Part shown: positions 17,638 through 26,678 of the stretch, in pieces
Layout of the letters: every line of letters begins with the position of its first letter
Numbering within the stretch: the stretch's first letter is position 1
DNA from: Ferrimonas marina
Lineage (GTDB): Bacteria > Pseudomonadota > Gammaproteobacteria > Enterobacterales > Shewanellaceae
NCBI RefSeq assembly: GCF_900129905.1
Contig: NZ_FQXG01000002.1
Coordinates: 372,001-436,000 of the forward strand
Length of the DNA: 64,000 bases
Reading direction: 5' to 3'
Translations under genes and position numbers: made by a program
Notes under the pieces: generated by a model
The model's input: the letters and a program-made list of their open reading frames with translations, nothing else
Told to the model about the DNA's origin: nothing
The model's database searches: none

Positions 17638-18252
17638 TCACTGCTGGAATTGATAGCCTCTTAAAAACAAATCTATGCAACTGCTTAGCCGGGCATGGCG
17701 CTGGCTATCACTCTCCTCGCAGGGCAACCCCAGCTCGCAGCTCAGGTGCTCCATCCCCCGCGCCATCAGCAGCAGCTGCTCTGCGGCCAGACGGGCATCG
17801 GGGACTACCAGCTTGCCCGCTGCTGCTACCCGTGCCAGGTACTCCGACAGGATCCCGCGTACCCGGTCCGGCCCCGCTTCGAAGTAACGCCGCGACAGCT
17901 CAGGGTGGGTCTCCGCCTGACTGACGCACAGACGGTAGACGTACACCGCCTCCTCGCTGTGAACCATCTGGGTAAAGCGATCGGCAAAGGCCATCAGCTC
18001 TGCCCGGATATCCTCCCCCAACATCGCCTCAGGCACCAGCTCGGCACCGACACACTTGCTCTGGATGCAATAGGTGAATAACTCATCCTTACTGCCAAAG
18101 TGAGCGTATACAGTCTGCTTCGAGACCCCGGCGTGCTGGGCGATCTCATCCATGCTGGTGGTGACGTAGCCCTGCTGCATAAAAAGTGCACTGGCTGACG
18201 CCACAATCTGCTGGCGTTTTTGCTCAGAGCGCGGGGTCAAAGTATCCACCAT
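17638..18252 (-). CDS. TetR/AcrR family repressor of the adjacent RND efflux genes
   Basis: 204 residues. Helix-turn-helix at residues about 20-50 (FMQQGYVTTSMDEIAQHAGVSKQTVYAHF), followed by a ligand-binding domain with LRMVHSEEAV-like helices typical of AcrR C-terminal variants. Two ATGs lie close together (18258 and 18252); AAAGG sits 8 bases before the second, which I prefer. It diverges from the pump genes across a palindrome, the standard arrangement for a local drug- or solvent-responsive repressor. Confidence 0.9.
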   Translation of the reverse strand: MVDTLTPRSEQKRQQIVASASALFMQQGYVTTSMDEIAQHAGVSKQTVYAHFGSKDELFTYCIQSKCVGAELVPEAMLGEDIRAELMAFADRFTQMVHSEEAVYVYRLCVSQAETHPELSRRYFEAGPDRVRGILSEYLARVAAAGKLVVPDARLAAEQLLLMARGMEHLSCELGLPCEESDSQRHARLSSCIDLFLRGYQFQQ

Positions 18253-18296
18253 GTCCATTACCTTTTTAATACCTGATGGTTACATTCAAACTGGAC

Positions 18297-18320
18297 AGTC
18301 TAGTTTTGTCAAACTAGACT
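18297..18320. promoter_or_regulatory. Palindromic operator between tetR-type gene and RND pump
   Basis: AGTCTAGTTT-TGTC-AAACTAGACT is a perfect 10-bp inverted repeat. CTGGACAGT occurs immediately on both sides (18291 and 18319), adding a direct repeat. It lies 45 bp before the repressor start and 33 bp before the pump start; TTGTCA inside it could be a -35 element. Confidence 0.85.
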
Positions 18321-18352
18321 GGACAGTACAGTTCACATTAAGGACATCAGCC

Positions 18353-19438
18353 GTGATCCGTGCAAGCCTAGTCCCCCTGGCCCTTATCGCTGTGTTGGCA
18401 GGATGCCAGCCCCAGGCCACAGCCACCGACCAACCCGAGGCCAGCGCCCGGGAGGTGGTCACCCAGCCCCTCACCCGCCAGCCCTACTACCCGGTAGAAC
18501 ACCGCTTTGTCGGTCGCATCGCCTCCTCCGCCACCAGTGGTGTCGGCTTCGAGCTGGCCGGTGTCGTGGAGCAGATCCAGGTGGATACCGGTCAGCGGGT
18601 GCAGCGGGGCGAGGTGATGGCCCGTTTGGATGACGCGCTGTTGCGCAGTGAAGAAACCCAGCTGGAGGCCAACCTGCGCCAGGTGGCGGCCCAGCGCGAA
18701 CTGGTGGATGCCACCATCGCACGGCAACAAACCCTGCAGGACCAGGGCTACCAATCCCAGCAGCAGCTGGATGAGCTCAACAGCCAACAGCTGGAGCTGG
18801 ACGCGCTGCGCCAGCAACTGGAGGCCGGCCTCAACGCCAACCGCATCCGTCAGCAAAAAAGCCGGCTGCTTGCGCCCTTTGACGGCGTGGTGTCACAGCG
18901 CCAACTGGCTCCGGGCCAGGTGGTTTCCCCCGGTCAACCGGTGCTGACCCTGGTGCCCGACCAACAGGGCGAAGCCCGGGTCGGCGTGCCGGTGCGGCTG
19001 TTGTCCCGGCTGTCACCGGAGCAGCAATACCAGGTCCGGCTGTATCAACAGCGCTACCCGGCTCAGCTGCTGGGCCGCAGCGCCGAGGTGGACGCCACCA
19101 CCCGCACCGTCGAGCTGCGCTTTGCCCTGCCGGAGGGAACCCCGGTGGTGAACGGCGATCTGGTTTACCTGGAGCTCGAAGAGCAGGTACCCCAGAGTGC
19201 CGCCCGAGTTCCGCTGGAGGCGCTGGTCAGTGGCCTGCGGGGTCGCTGGAACCTGATGGTGGCGGCTCAGTCCGAACAGGGCTACCAGGTGGAGCGTCGC
19301 GATATCACCCTGCTGCACGCCGACGACCATTACGCCTACGTCGAAGGAGCCTTTGATGAGCAGGAGCCGGTGATCATCACCGGCCTGCAGGCGCTAAGCA
19401 GTGGTCAACGCATCCGTCCGCGCAGTGGCAAGGAGTAA
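18353..19438 (+). CDS. RND efflux periplasmic adaptor (membrane fusion) lipoprotein
   Basis: 361 residues. GTG start at 18353 with AAGGA eight bases upstream; lipobox LAGC near residue 17, so it is anchored by lipid. Order: barrel-sandwich half-motif (GFELAGVVEQIQVDTGQRVQRGEVMARLDD), coiled-coil hairpin rich in Gln/Leu (residues 95-165), second half-motif (LAPFDGVVSQRQLAPGQVVSPGQP), then beta-barrel domain. It links the RND pump to an outer-membrane channel. No TolC-like channel is encoded nearby. Confidence 0.92.
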   Translation: MIRASLVPLALIAVLAGCQPQATATDQPEASAREVVTQPLTRQPYYPVEHRFVGRIASSATSGVGFELAGVVEQIQVDTGQRVQRGEVMARLDDALLRSEETQLEANLRQVAAQRELVDATIARQQTLQDQGYQSQQQLDELNSQQLELDALRQQLEAGLNANRIRQQKSRLLAPFDGVVSQRQLAPGQVVSPGQPVLTLVPDQQGEARVGVPVRLLSRLSPEQQYQVRLYQQRYPAQLLGRSAEVDATTRTVELRFALPEGTPVVNGDLVYLELEEQVPQSAARVPLEALVSGLRGRWNLMVAAQSEQGYQVERRDITLLHADDHYAYVEGAFDEQEPVIITGLQALSSGQRIRPRSGKE

Positions 19439-19441
19439 GTG

Positions 19442-22400
19442 ATGATCCAGGCCCTGGTTCGTAACCCCCGGCTTATCCTGTTGATGGTGGCGCTGATCCT
19501 GGTGATGGGCAGCGGCGCCCTCAACCAGCTGCCCCGCACCGAGGATCCCCACATCACCAACCGCTTTGCCGCGGTGATCACCCCCTACCCTGGCGCCTCC
19601 GCGGAGCGGGTAGAGATGCTGGTCACCGAGGTGCTGGAATCCCAGCTGCGCCAGCTCGATGAGCTCTCGCTGATCACCTCCAACTCCCGCCCGGGGATCT
19701 CCGCCATTACCCTGGAGCTCAAGGACGACGTATTCGACACCGACACCGTCTGGTCGCGAGCCCGGGATCTGCTTAACGATGCCCAGGCGATGCTGCCGCA
19801 AGGCGTCGCTGCCCCCAGCCTGGATGATCAGCTGGGTTACGCCTTCACCCGCATCTTCTCGCTGCGCTGGTCCGGCCCGGGCGAGCCGGACATCACCGCG
19901 CTGGGGCGCTATGGCGAGGCTTTGGCCAACCGGCTGCGGGTGCTCGGCGGTACCGATTTCGTCAAGGTCCAGGGCCGGCCCCAGGAGGAGATCCAGGTGC
20001 TGGTGGATGACGCCGAACTGCCAGCGCTGGGCCTGACACTGGACAGCCTGGCAGCGCTGATCGCCCAGGCCGACGCCAAGGGCTCCGCCGGTACTTTGGA
20101 GAACAGCCGGGTCCGGGCCCAGGTGGAGGTGGCCGGTGAGCTTGACTCCCTGGCCCGGATAGAACAGATCCCGTTGCGGCTGGACAACCGCTTGCAGGGC
20201 CTGCGGGTTGGCGACGTCGCCCAGGTACAGCGGGGCGTGCAGCAGCCGGGGGAAGACCTGGCATTGGTCAATGGCGATCCTGCCATCCTGGTGGCGGTAC
20301 GGATGCTGCCGGACGTGCGGGTAGACATATGGGATGAGCAGGTGGAGCGCCAGCTGGCCAGCTTGCAGCAGCAACTGCCCAGCAACGTGCAGCTGGATAC
20401 CCTGTTCACCCAACGGGAGTACACCGAGAACCGGTTGCAGGAGCTGCTGGTCAACCTGGGTCAGGGCTTTGTGCTGATCCTGCTGGTGCTGCTGATCACC
20501 CTGGGGCTGCGCAGTGCCCTGCTGGTGGCCGCCGCATTGCCACTGACCGCCCTGATCACCCTCACCTGCATGCAGTTCTACGGTCTGCCGATCCACCAGA
20601 TGTCGGTCACCGGCCTGGTGGTGGCGCTGGGGATCATGGTGGACAACGCCATCGTCATCGTTGACGCCATCGGCCAGCGCCGCAGCGAGGGGCACTCGCC
20701 GGTGGAGGCGGTACGGCGCACCCTCAAGCACTTCTGGCTGCCGCTGCTGGCCAGTACTCTCACCACCGTGCTGGCCTTTGCCCCCATCTGGCTGATGCCG
20801 GGCCCCGCCGGTGAGTTCGTCGGCGGCATCGCCCTGTCGGTCAGCTTTGCCCTGCTCGCGTCCTACCTGGTGTCCCACACCCTGATCGCCGGCCTCGGTG
20901 GCCGCTTCGTTAAGCCCCGTAATGGTGGCCACTGGTGGCAGCAGGGGCTGAGCCTGCCCTGGCTGGCCCAGGCACTGCGACGCTCCCTGACCCTGGCCCT
21001 GGCCCACCCCTGGCTTGCTCTGGTGCTGATGCTGGGCCTGCCGATGACCGGCTTCTGGGCCGCCGGCCAGATGACCGAGCAGTTCTTCCCCACCTCGGAC
21101 AGGGACATGTTCCAGATCGAGGTGCACATGAGCGAGTCCAGTAGCCTGCCCGCCACCTACCGCCGGGTCGAGGCGCTGGATGCCTACCTGCGCCAGGTGC
21201 CTGGCATCACCCAGACCGCCTGGAGCGTCGGCCGCAACGTCCCCTCCTTCTACTACAACCTGCTGCAGCGCCAGCAGGGGGTGCCCAAGTACGCCCAGGG
21301 GATGATCACCGCGGTCGACTTCCAGCGGGCCAACGCCCTGATCGAATCGCTGCAGGAGGAACTGCCCAGTCAGTTCCCGGACATGCAGCTGATGGTGCGC
21401 AAGCTGGAGCAGGGCCCGCCCTTTAATGCGCCGGTGGAGCTGCGGGTGCTGGGGCCGGACCTGGCGCAACTGGATACCATCGCCGAACAACTGCGACTGG
21501 TGCTGCTGCAACAGCCTGAGGTCACCCAGACCCGGGCCAGCCTCAGCAGCGGTCTGCCGCGGGTCAAGCTGGAGCTGGATGAACAGGCGGTCAGCGCCGC
21601 TGGCCTGACCCTGTCCCAGGTCACCAGCCAGATCCGTGCGGCACTGGATGGCAGCACCGGTGGCACTTTGCAGGAGGGGCCGGAGGCTCTGCCGGTGCGG
21701 GTTCGACTGAGTTCACAGCAACGGGCCGCCAGTGGCGATCTGGGCAACCTGCAGCTGGCCCTGGCCGATGGCAAGCTGCTGCCGGTGTCTGCCTTGGGTC
21801 AGCGGGTGATCGAGTCCAGCCGTAGCCAGATCCCCCGCCGTAACGGTGAACGGGTGGTGGACATCGAGGCCTACCTGCAAGCGGGGATCCTGCCCTCCCA
21901 GGTGCTCAACCAGGTGTTGGCTCAGCTCGACCAACAGGGTTTTGTCCTGCCCCAGGGCTACCGGCTGGAGCTGGGCGGCGAGAGCGCCGAGCGAAATGAA
22001 GCGGTGGGCAAGCTGCTCTCCAGCGTCGCCATCATCATGGTGCTACTGATCACCATCGTGGTGCTGACCTTTAACTCCTTCCGCCTCACCACGGTAATCC
22101 TGGCCAGCGCAGGGCAGTCCATTGGTATGGGACTGCTGTCGGTGTACCTGGCTGGTTACGCCTTTGGCTTCAACGTCATCATCGCCCTGCTGGGCCTGAT
22201 GGGGCTGGCGATCAACGCCGCCATCGTGATCCTGGTGGAGCTGGAGGACAGTCCCCAGGCCCAGGCGGGCCATACCGGGGCCATCGTCGAGGCGGTGCTC
22301 AGCTGTGGCCGCCATATCGGCTCCACCACCATCACCACCATCGGCGGCTTCCTGCCATTGATCCTGGCCGGTGGTGGCTTTTGGCCCCCCTTCGCCATCG

Positions 22401-22525
22401 CCATCGCCGGCGGTACCCTGCTGACCACCCTGCTCTCCTTTATCTTCGTGCCGGTAGCCTACCGGCTTGCCCGGCGCCTGCCCGGGCGCGGGGTTCAGCC
22501 CAAGCCGGTGGCCATCGCCGCCTAA
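19442..22525 (+). CDS. RND efflux transporter permease
   Basis: 1027 residues, usual length for AcrB-type pumps. Twelve membrane segments in the 1+5+1+5 layout with two large periplasmic loops. GLVVALGIMVDNAIVIVDAI in TM4 carries the Asp pair used in proton relay; NAAIVILVELEDS appears in the second half. The ATG at 19442 is spaced six bases from AAGGAG and lies three bases after the adaptor stop. It probably exports lipophilic or drug-like compounds; closest type is the two-gene VexEF/MexJK-like systems without an own channel. Confidence 0.93.
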   Translation: MIQALVRNPRLILLMVALILVMGSGALNQLPRTEDPHITNRFAAVITPYPGASAERVEMLVTEVLESQLRQLDELSLITSNSRPGISAITLELKDDVFDTDTVWSRARDLLNDAQAMLPQGVAAPSLDDQLGYAFTRIFSLRWSGPGEPDITALGRYGEALANRLRVLGGTDFVKVQGRPQEEIQVLVDDAELPALGLTLDSLAALIAQADAKGSAGTLENSRVRAQVEVAGELDSLARIEQIPLRLDNRLQGLRVGDVAQVQRGVQQPGEDLALVNGDPAILVAVRMLPDVRVDIWDEQVERQLASLQQQLPSNVQLDTLFTQREYTENRLQELLVNLGQGFVLILLVLLITLGLRSALLVAAALPLTALITLTCMQFYGLPIHQMSVTGLVVALGIMVDNAIVIVDAIGQRRSEGHSPVEAVRRTLKHFWLPLLASTLTTVLAFAPIWLMPGPAGEFVGGIALSVSFALLASYLVSHTLIAGLGGRFVKPRNGGHWWQQGLSLPWLAQALRRSLTLALAHPWLALVLMLGLPMTGFWAAGQMTEQFFPTSDRDMFQIEVHMSESSSLPATYRRVEALDAYLRQVPGITQTAWSVGRNVPSFYYNLLQRQQGVPKYAQGMITAVDFQRANALIESLQEELPSQFPDMQLMVRKLEQGPPFNAPVELRVLGPDLAQLDTIAEQLRLVLLQQPEVTQTRASLSSGLPRVKLELDEQAVSAAGLTLSQVTSQIRAALDGSTGGTLQEGPEALPVRVRLSSQQRAASGDLGNLQLALADGKLLPVSALGQRVIESSRSQIPRRNGERVVDIEAYLQAGILPSQVLNQVLAQLDQQGFVLPQGYRLELGGESAERNEAVGKLLSSVAIIMVLLITIVVLTFNSFRLTTVILASAGQSIGMGLLSVYLAGYAFGFNVIIALLGLMGLAINAAIVILVELEDSPQAQAGHTGAIVEAVLSCGRHIGSTTITTIGGFLPLILAGGGFWPPFAIAIAGGTLLTTLLSFIFVPVAYRLARRLPGRGVQPKPVAIAA

Positions 22526-22552
22526 ACGGTGATTCAACTGGTCTGAAACGCA

Positions 22553-22583
22553 AAGAGCGAGCCATCCGGCTCGCTCTTGTTTT
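22553..22583. terminator. Terminator between convergent RND and DUF465 genes
   Basis: AAGAGCGAGCC (22553-22563) / GGCTCGCTCTT (22568-22578), 11-bp stem, loop ATCC, then TGTTTT on the plus strand and TTTG on the minus strand. Confidence 0.85.
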
Positions 22584-22596
22584 CCCGAGATCAAGA

Positions 22597-22842
22597 CTAC
22601 CCCTTGCCATTTACCAGGCGGGCGTGCAGCTGATCCTTCAGGTGCACACGACGGGCTTTGAGCTCAACAAAGCGACTGTCAGTGGTCGGTACCCCGTTGA
22701 CCTCCAGGCCCCGGATCTCGTGGTCCAGGTCATGATACTCCTTGGCCATCTGGGCAAATGCCTCGTCCGACAGCTTCAGTTGGTGGATCTTCTCCTTAAG
22801 CTCAGGATACTCGTACATCAGCGCATGGTTCTCGCCCAGCAT
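22597..22842 (-). CDS. DUF465 family small protein (YdcH-like)
   Basis: 81 residues, all helical. YPELKEKIHQLKLSDEAFAQMAKEYHDLDHEIRGLE followed by FVELKARRVHLKDQLHARL is the DUF465 pattern (hydrophobic heptads, LDHEI, LK-LKD). Start at 22842 (GAGAAGAGGG upstream) rather than an earlier in-frame ATG. Function unknown. Confidence 0.85.
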   Translation of the reverse strand: MLGENHALMYEYPELKEKIHQLKLSDEAFAQMAKEYHDLDHEIRGLEVNGVPTTDSRFVELKARRVHLKDQLHARLVNGKG

Positions 22843-22963
22843 GGCGTGCCCTCTTCTCGTTGCTACAGGTAACATCTAAATTTAGTCCATAGCGACGAGG
22901 CGTGACTTGCTGCCGTTTATGCGGCCCCAAGCCAACAGCGGGGCGAGAGCCGGCCAGCTGCGG

Positions 22964-23536
22964 CTAGCGCGGCGGCTCAACCGGCGCCTTGTCCGCCAAC
23001 TGGGTTTGCAGCTGCTCTATCTGCTCTTCAGTCAAATCACTGTGCTCTATAAGCTGGGCAATCGTCTGGCTCTGGTGCTCGGCGGCAGAGAGTGCGTGCC
23101 ACTCGCCCTGCTGGGTCACCGCCTCGGCAATGGCGATGGCATGCTGCTGGATCCGCACCCCCTCCTCCGCCAGCCGGGCCTGCAGCGCCTCCATCTCCAC
23201 CTCAAACTCCGGCCCCAGCGCCGGCAGGGTCACAATCTCCACCCGGTGGCTGCCCTGACTGTGCAGCGACAGGCTCAGGTTGCCCTCGCCCTCACTGACC
23301 GACTGCATCAGGCTGAGCCAGTCGTCCCGCTCGACCATCCCCTCCATCGCGCTCTCCACCGCGTTCCAATCCGGCTGGGCCGGGTCCAGCTCCAGCCGGG
23401 TCACGGCACCGGCCCGCTCCAGGGTCACCAGCAGGGGGCCGGCGTCGGTCCGAACCAGTTTGAGGCTGTCGGCCCAGCTCGGGGCCACCATGGCCAGGGT
23501 CAAAACCAGGCTAAGGCTGCTAATAAGGTGTTTCAT
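22964..23536 (-). CDS. Periplasmic protein of unknown function, divergent from a two-component system
   Basis: 190 residues, signal peptide cut after SWA. Mature residues about 1-110 look like a compact beta domain (LLVTLERAGAVTRLELD, GNLSLSLHSQGSHRVEIVTLPALGP); the C-terminal 80 residues are helical and Gln/Glu-rich, ending in a likely coiled coil (LTEEQIEQLQTQLADKAP). AAGGAGCG precedes the ATG. No family is recognised. Its place next to a NtrC-type system and behind a sigma54-like promoter resembles the zraP-zraSR layout, which suggests, but does not show, that it is the regulator target. Confidence 0.7.
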   Translation of the reverse strand: MKHLISSLSLVLTLAMVAPSWADSLKLVRTDAGPLLVTLERAGAVTRLELDPAQPDWNAVESAMEGMVERDDWLSLMQSVSEGEGNLSLSLHSQGSHRVEIVTLPALGPEFEVEMEALQARLAEEGVRIQQHAIAIAEAVTQQGEWHALSAAEHQSQTIAQLIEHSDLTEEQIEQLQTQLADKAPVEPPR

Positions 23537-23871
23537 CGTTCGCTCCTTGAGGTTGGGTTGGGCTCACTCAACGGCATGAGCCCCACGGCGTACCGGTTAC
23601 GGCACGGGATTCAGGCCTTGCGTTGAAAAAGCCGTGCCAACCCGGCAAAGCCCCGGGACATGACCCTCAACGGCACCGGCCAGTCAGCAACCTCCCGATA
23701 TGGGCAGGCCAGGTTACCCAGATGGGCACCCTGTCCTGGCTTCTCGGTATGAGAAATCAACAACATGGCGATGCTCTGCCCTTGTTTTTCCCCATCGGCT
23801 CTGCGAGCTTGAGCTGGCATGAGATCTGTATACCTGGATCCAATCCCTGCTCGCGTTGGAGAGTGCATTCC
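23537..23871. promoter_or_regulatory. Divergent regulatory region with sigma54-like element and a leader hairpin
   Basis: On the minus strand TGGCACG-GCTT-TTTCA (23624-23639) has a perfect -24 half and an imperfect -12 half (consensus TTGCW). GGGCTCA (23560-23566) and TGAGCCC (23577-23583) can form a 7-bp stem in the leader of the periplasmic gene. No other gene is seen; an upstream in-frame extension of the kinase through this area has no ribosome site. Confidence 0.45.
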
Positions 23872-25338
23872 ATGTCCCTGAAGCGTTACCTGTTCTTCGC
23901 CTTTGGCTCGCTGTTGCTGCTGTTTACCGCGATGCAGCTGATCCTGGTCCAGTTGCTGGGCCGGGACCTGCACGCCACCCTGGCAGACCAGTCCTCACTG
24001 GTGGCACGCCATGTCGCCGAGGTGACCGTAGAGCACCTGTTCGAGGATGAGCAGCGACGACTGGTGCTGATGGCTCCCTCTCCGGAGCAGGTCGAGCGAT
24101 TGCAGCAACAGGCGGAGCGACTCCAACAGCAGGCCCTGCCGAAGGAAGCCCAGGCCGAGCTGCAAGCCCAGGCGGAGGCGATTGCCGAGGAGGCGCTGCG
24201 GTGGCAACAGCACTGGGGCAGCGATACCTGGCTGCCTCATCTGAGCGACGAGGAGCGCGAGCAGGTTCAGCGCGAGCTGGAAGCGGCACGCACCGAAGCC
24301 TTAGCCCAGGCCCGGGCCATCCAGATCGAGTTTGGCGAAGGCAGCGTCGCTATCCAGGGCTTTGACACCAAGCAACACCAACTGGCCCTGCCCCAGAGCC
24401 CGGAGCAGCAGCTGCTGCAGCAGTTCAACCACACCCTACTGTGGAGCCTGCTGGCCCTGGGGCTGGTGGGCTTGGGTCTGATCTACCTGTTGGCGCAACG
24501 GCTATCGCAGCCGCTGGAGGCGCTGGACCGGGGCTGCCAGCAGCTGGCCGCCGGTGACCTCGGCCACACCCTCAATCCCCGGGGCAGCCGTGAGGTGCGC
24601 AACACCATGGAGGCCTTCAACCAGATGAGCCGGGCGCTGGCGCAGATGACCGAGCAGCAGCGACAGATGCAAAGCCGCGCCCACCTGGCGGAGATCGGCG
24701 AGATCGCTCGCGGCCTGGCCCATGCCCTGCGCAATCCGCTGCACACCATCGGCCTGACCCTGGACCAGGTGGCCAAAGCCGAGGGCGACTCCCCCTGGCA
24801 GGAGCAAATCCGCCGCAAGCTGCAGCACATGGACAAGAGCCTCACTGCCCTGCTGACCCTCTCCACCCAGGGGATCGACCGCAACGAAACCCACAAAGCC
24901 CGTGCCCTGGTGGATGACATCATACTGGAGCTGTCGATGACCAACCCACGCCGGATCCGCTTTGCTAATCAACTGTCGCAGCAACTCAGCCTGACCGGTG
25001 CCCACACTGAGCTGCGCACCCTGCTGCATGTTCTGATAGTCAACGCCCTGGAGGCCAGCCCGGATGGCGGCGAGGTGCGGATCCACAGCCAGCCTCATCC
25101 ACAGGGTACCCGGCTGGTGGTGGACGACGATGGCCCGGGTCTGGATCCCAGCCTGGCGGAGCGGCTGTTTCAGCCCCACCAGACCAGCAAAGCCGAGGGT
25201 TCCGGCATGGGGCTCTACCTGGCCCGTCGCCTAGCCCGGCTCTGGTACCAGGGTGAGGTGACCCTGGAGAATCGTCCCGGCAACGAGGGCATAGAAGGCG
25301 CCCGTGCCAGCCTGATCCTCGGCCAAGGAGAGCAATGA
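23872..25338 (+). CDS. Sensor histidine kinase (HAMP, HisKA, HATPase)
   Basis: 488 residues. TM1 at residues 7-27, a helical periplasmic region rich in Gln (residues 50-165), TM2 near 190-210, HAMP (RLSQPLEALDRGCQQLAAGDL), HisKA with phospho-acceptor H284 in GLAHALRNPLHTIGL, then an N box (VNALEAS), G1 DDDGPGLDP and G2 EGSGMGLYLARR. The residue after the histidine is Ala instead of the usual acidic one. GGAGAG sits eight bases before ATG 23872. Its stop overlaps the response regulator start (ATGA), so they are one pair. Confidence 0.92.
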   Translation: MSLKRYLFFAFGSLLLLFTAMQLILVQLLGRDLHATLADQSSLVARHVAEVTVEHLFEDEQRRLVLMAPSPEQVERLQQQAERLQQQALPKEAQAELQAQAEAIAEEALRWQQHWGSDTWLPHLSDEEREQVQRELEAARTEALAQARAIQIEFGEGSVAIQGFDTKQHQLALPQSPEQQLLQQFNHTLLWSLLALGLVGLGLIYLLAQRLSQPLEALDRGCQQLAAGDLGHTLNPRGSREVRNTMEAFNQMSRALAQMTEQQRQMQSRAHLAEIGEIARGLAHALRNPLHTIGLTLDQVAKAEGDSPWQEQIRRKLQHMDKSLTALLTLSTQGIDRNETHKARALVDDIILELSMTNPRRIRFANQLSQQLSLTGAHTELRTLLHVLIVNALEASPDGGEVRIHSQPHPQGTRLVVDDDGPGLDPSLAERLFQPHQTSKAEGSGMGLYLARRLARLWYQGEVTLENRPGNEGIEGARASLILGQGEQ

Positions 25339-26654
25339 TGTCCCAATGTCGTATCGTCCTGCTGGAGGACGACCCTGCCCAGCGCGAGCTACTGAGCCAG
25401 ATCCTCACCGAGGCGGGCCACAAGGTTCACGCCGTGGCGACCCAGACCGAGGCAGAGCAAGCCCTGGCGGCGCAGACGCCGGACCTGCTGTTCTCCGACT
25501 GGAAGCTGGCCCAGGGCGACGCCGGGGCGCTGATTGAGCAGGCCCGCCGGCGCTGGCCCACCCTGGCTATTGTGGTCGCTACCGCCTACGGCTCCATTGA
25601 GCACGCGGTCCATGCCATCAAGCTGGGCGCCGATGACTACCTGGCCAAGCCTTTCACCGGCCAGGCAATGCTTTTGACCGTGGATAAGCTGGCCCGGGCC
25701 CGGGCACTGCGCCAGGACAATCTACAGCTGAAACAGCAGTTGTCCCAGCAGGAACGGTTGGTCGACCTCATTGGTCACTCCGCGCCGATGCAGGCGCTGT
25801 ATCAACGGATTGAGCGGGTCAGCCAGGCCAGCGCCACGGTACTGATCCAGGGGGAAAGTGGCACCGGCAAGGAGTTGGCAGCCCGGGCACTGCACAAGCT
25901 GTCCCAGCGCAGCGGCCCCTTCATTGCCGTCAACTGCGGTGCCATCCCCGCCAGCCTGGCGGAATCGGAGCTGTTCGGCGCCGAGAAGGGCGCCTACACC
26001 GGTGCCCATCAGACCCGCATCGGCAAGCTGGAGGCGGCCCATGGCGGCACCCTGTTCCTGGATGAGATCGGCGAACTGCCGTTGGAGCTGCAGACCCGGT
26101 TGCTGAGGGCGCTGCAGGAGGGCAGCATCACCCGGCTGGGCAGCAGCAAGGAGCGACCGGTGGATCTGCGGGTGATCGCCGCCACCCACCGGGACCTGGC
26201 CGAGGCGATCCAGCAGGGGCAGTTTCGCGAGGATCTCTACTACCGGCTCAATGTCATCCCCCTGACCATGCCGCCGCTGCGTCAGCGACCCGAAGACATC
26301 CCCGCCCTGGTCCACCACTTTGTCGACCAGGCCAGCCGCCGTTACGGCTGTCCGCCTCCCACCCTGGCACCTGAGCGGATGAAGACCCTGATGAGCCACC
26401 CCTGGCCGGGCAATGTTCGCCAGCTGGGCAACGTGGTGGAGCGACTGGTGCTGCTGGATGAACTGGTGCTGGAATCAGCCCCCAGCGAGGAGGGGATCGC
26501 CCTGCCGGAGCAGGGGGTGGACTGGGACAGTGTTGAGCGTGGCTACCTGGAAGCGGCGCTGCAACGGGCAGGCGGCAACCGCAGCGAGGCCGCCCGGCTG
26601 CTTAACCTGGGCTACAAGGCGTTCCTCTACCGCCTCGACAAACACGGCTTGTAG
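25335..26654 (+). CDS. Sigma54-dependent response regulator (NtrC class)
   Basis: 439 residues. Receiver with acidic pocket ED12-D13, phospho-acceptor D55 and K near 105 (YLAKPF); AAA+ domain with Walker A GESGTGKE, the sigma54 loop as GAYTGA (Tyr for Phe, an accepted variant), Walker [12 protein letters not shown] and [10 protein letters not shown]-like [12 protein letters not shown]-terminal Fis-type helix-turn-helix ([20 protein letters not shown]). It activates sigma54 promoters; the periplasmic gene at 22964-23536 is the best local candidate target. Confidence 0.94.
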   Translation: MMSQCRIVLLEDDPAQRELLSQILTEAGHKVHAVATQTEAEQALAAQTPDLLFSDWKLAQGDAGALIEQARRRWPTLAIVVATAYGSIEHAVHAIKLGADDYLAKPFTGQAMLLTVDKLARARALRQDNLQLKQQLSQQERLVDLIGHSAPMQALYQRIERVSQASATVLIQGESGTGKELAARALHKLSQRSGPFIAVNCGAIPASLAESELFGAEKGAYTGAHQTRIGKLEAAHGGTLFLDEIGELPLELQTRLLRALQEGSITRLGSSKERPVDLRVIAATHRDLAEAIQQGQFREDLYYRLNVIPLTMPPLRQRPEDIPALVHHFVDQASRRYGCPPPTLAPERMKTLMSHPWPGNVRQLGNVVERLVLLDELVLESAPSEEGIALPEQGVDWDSVERGYLEAALQRAGGNRSEAARLLNLGYKAFLYRLDKHGL

Positions 26655-26678
26655 CCAGCCCTTTAAATCAGAGCAGCA

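Noticed and set aside
19394-21511. 705-codon open frame on the minus strand
   Set aside because: Antisense shadow of the RND permease; Gln/His/Gly-rich composition typical of reverse reading of GC-rich genes.
23623-23871. 83-codon N-terminal extension of the sensor kinase
   Set aside because: Not protein-like, lacks a ribosome site, and would bury the first membrane segment; ATG 23872 has GGAGAG.
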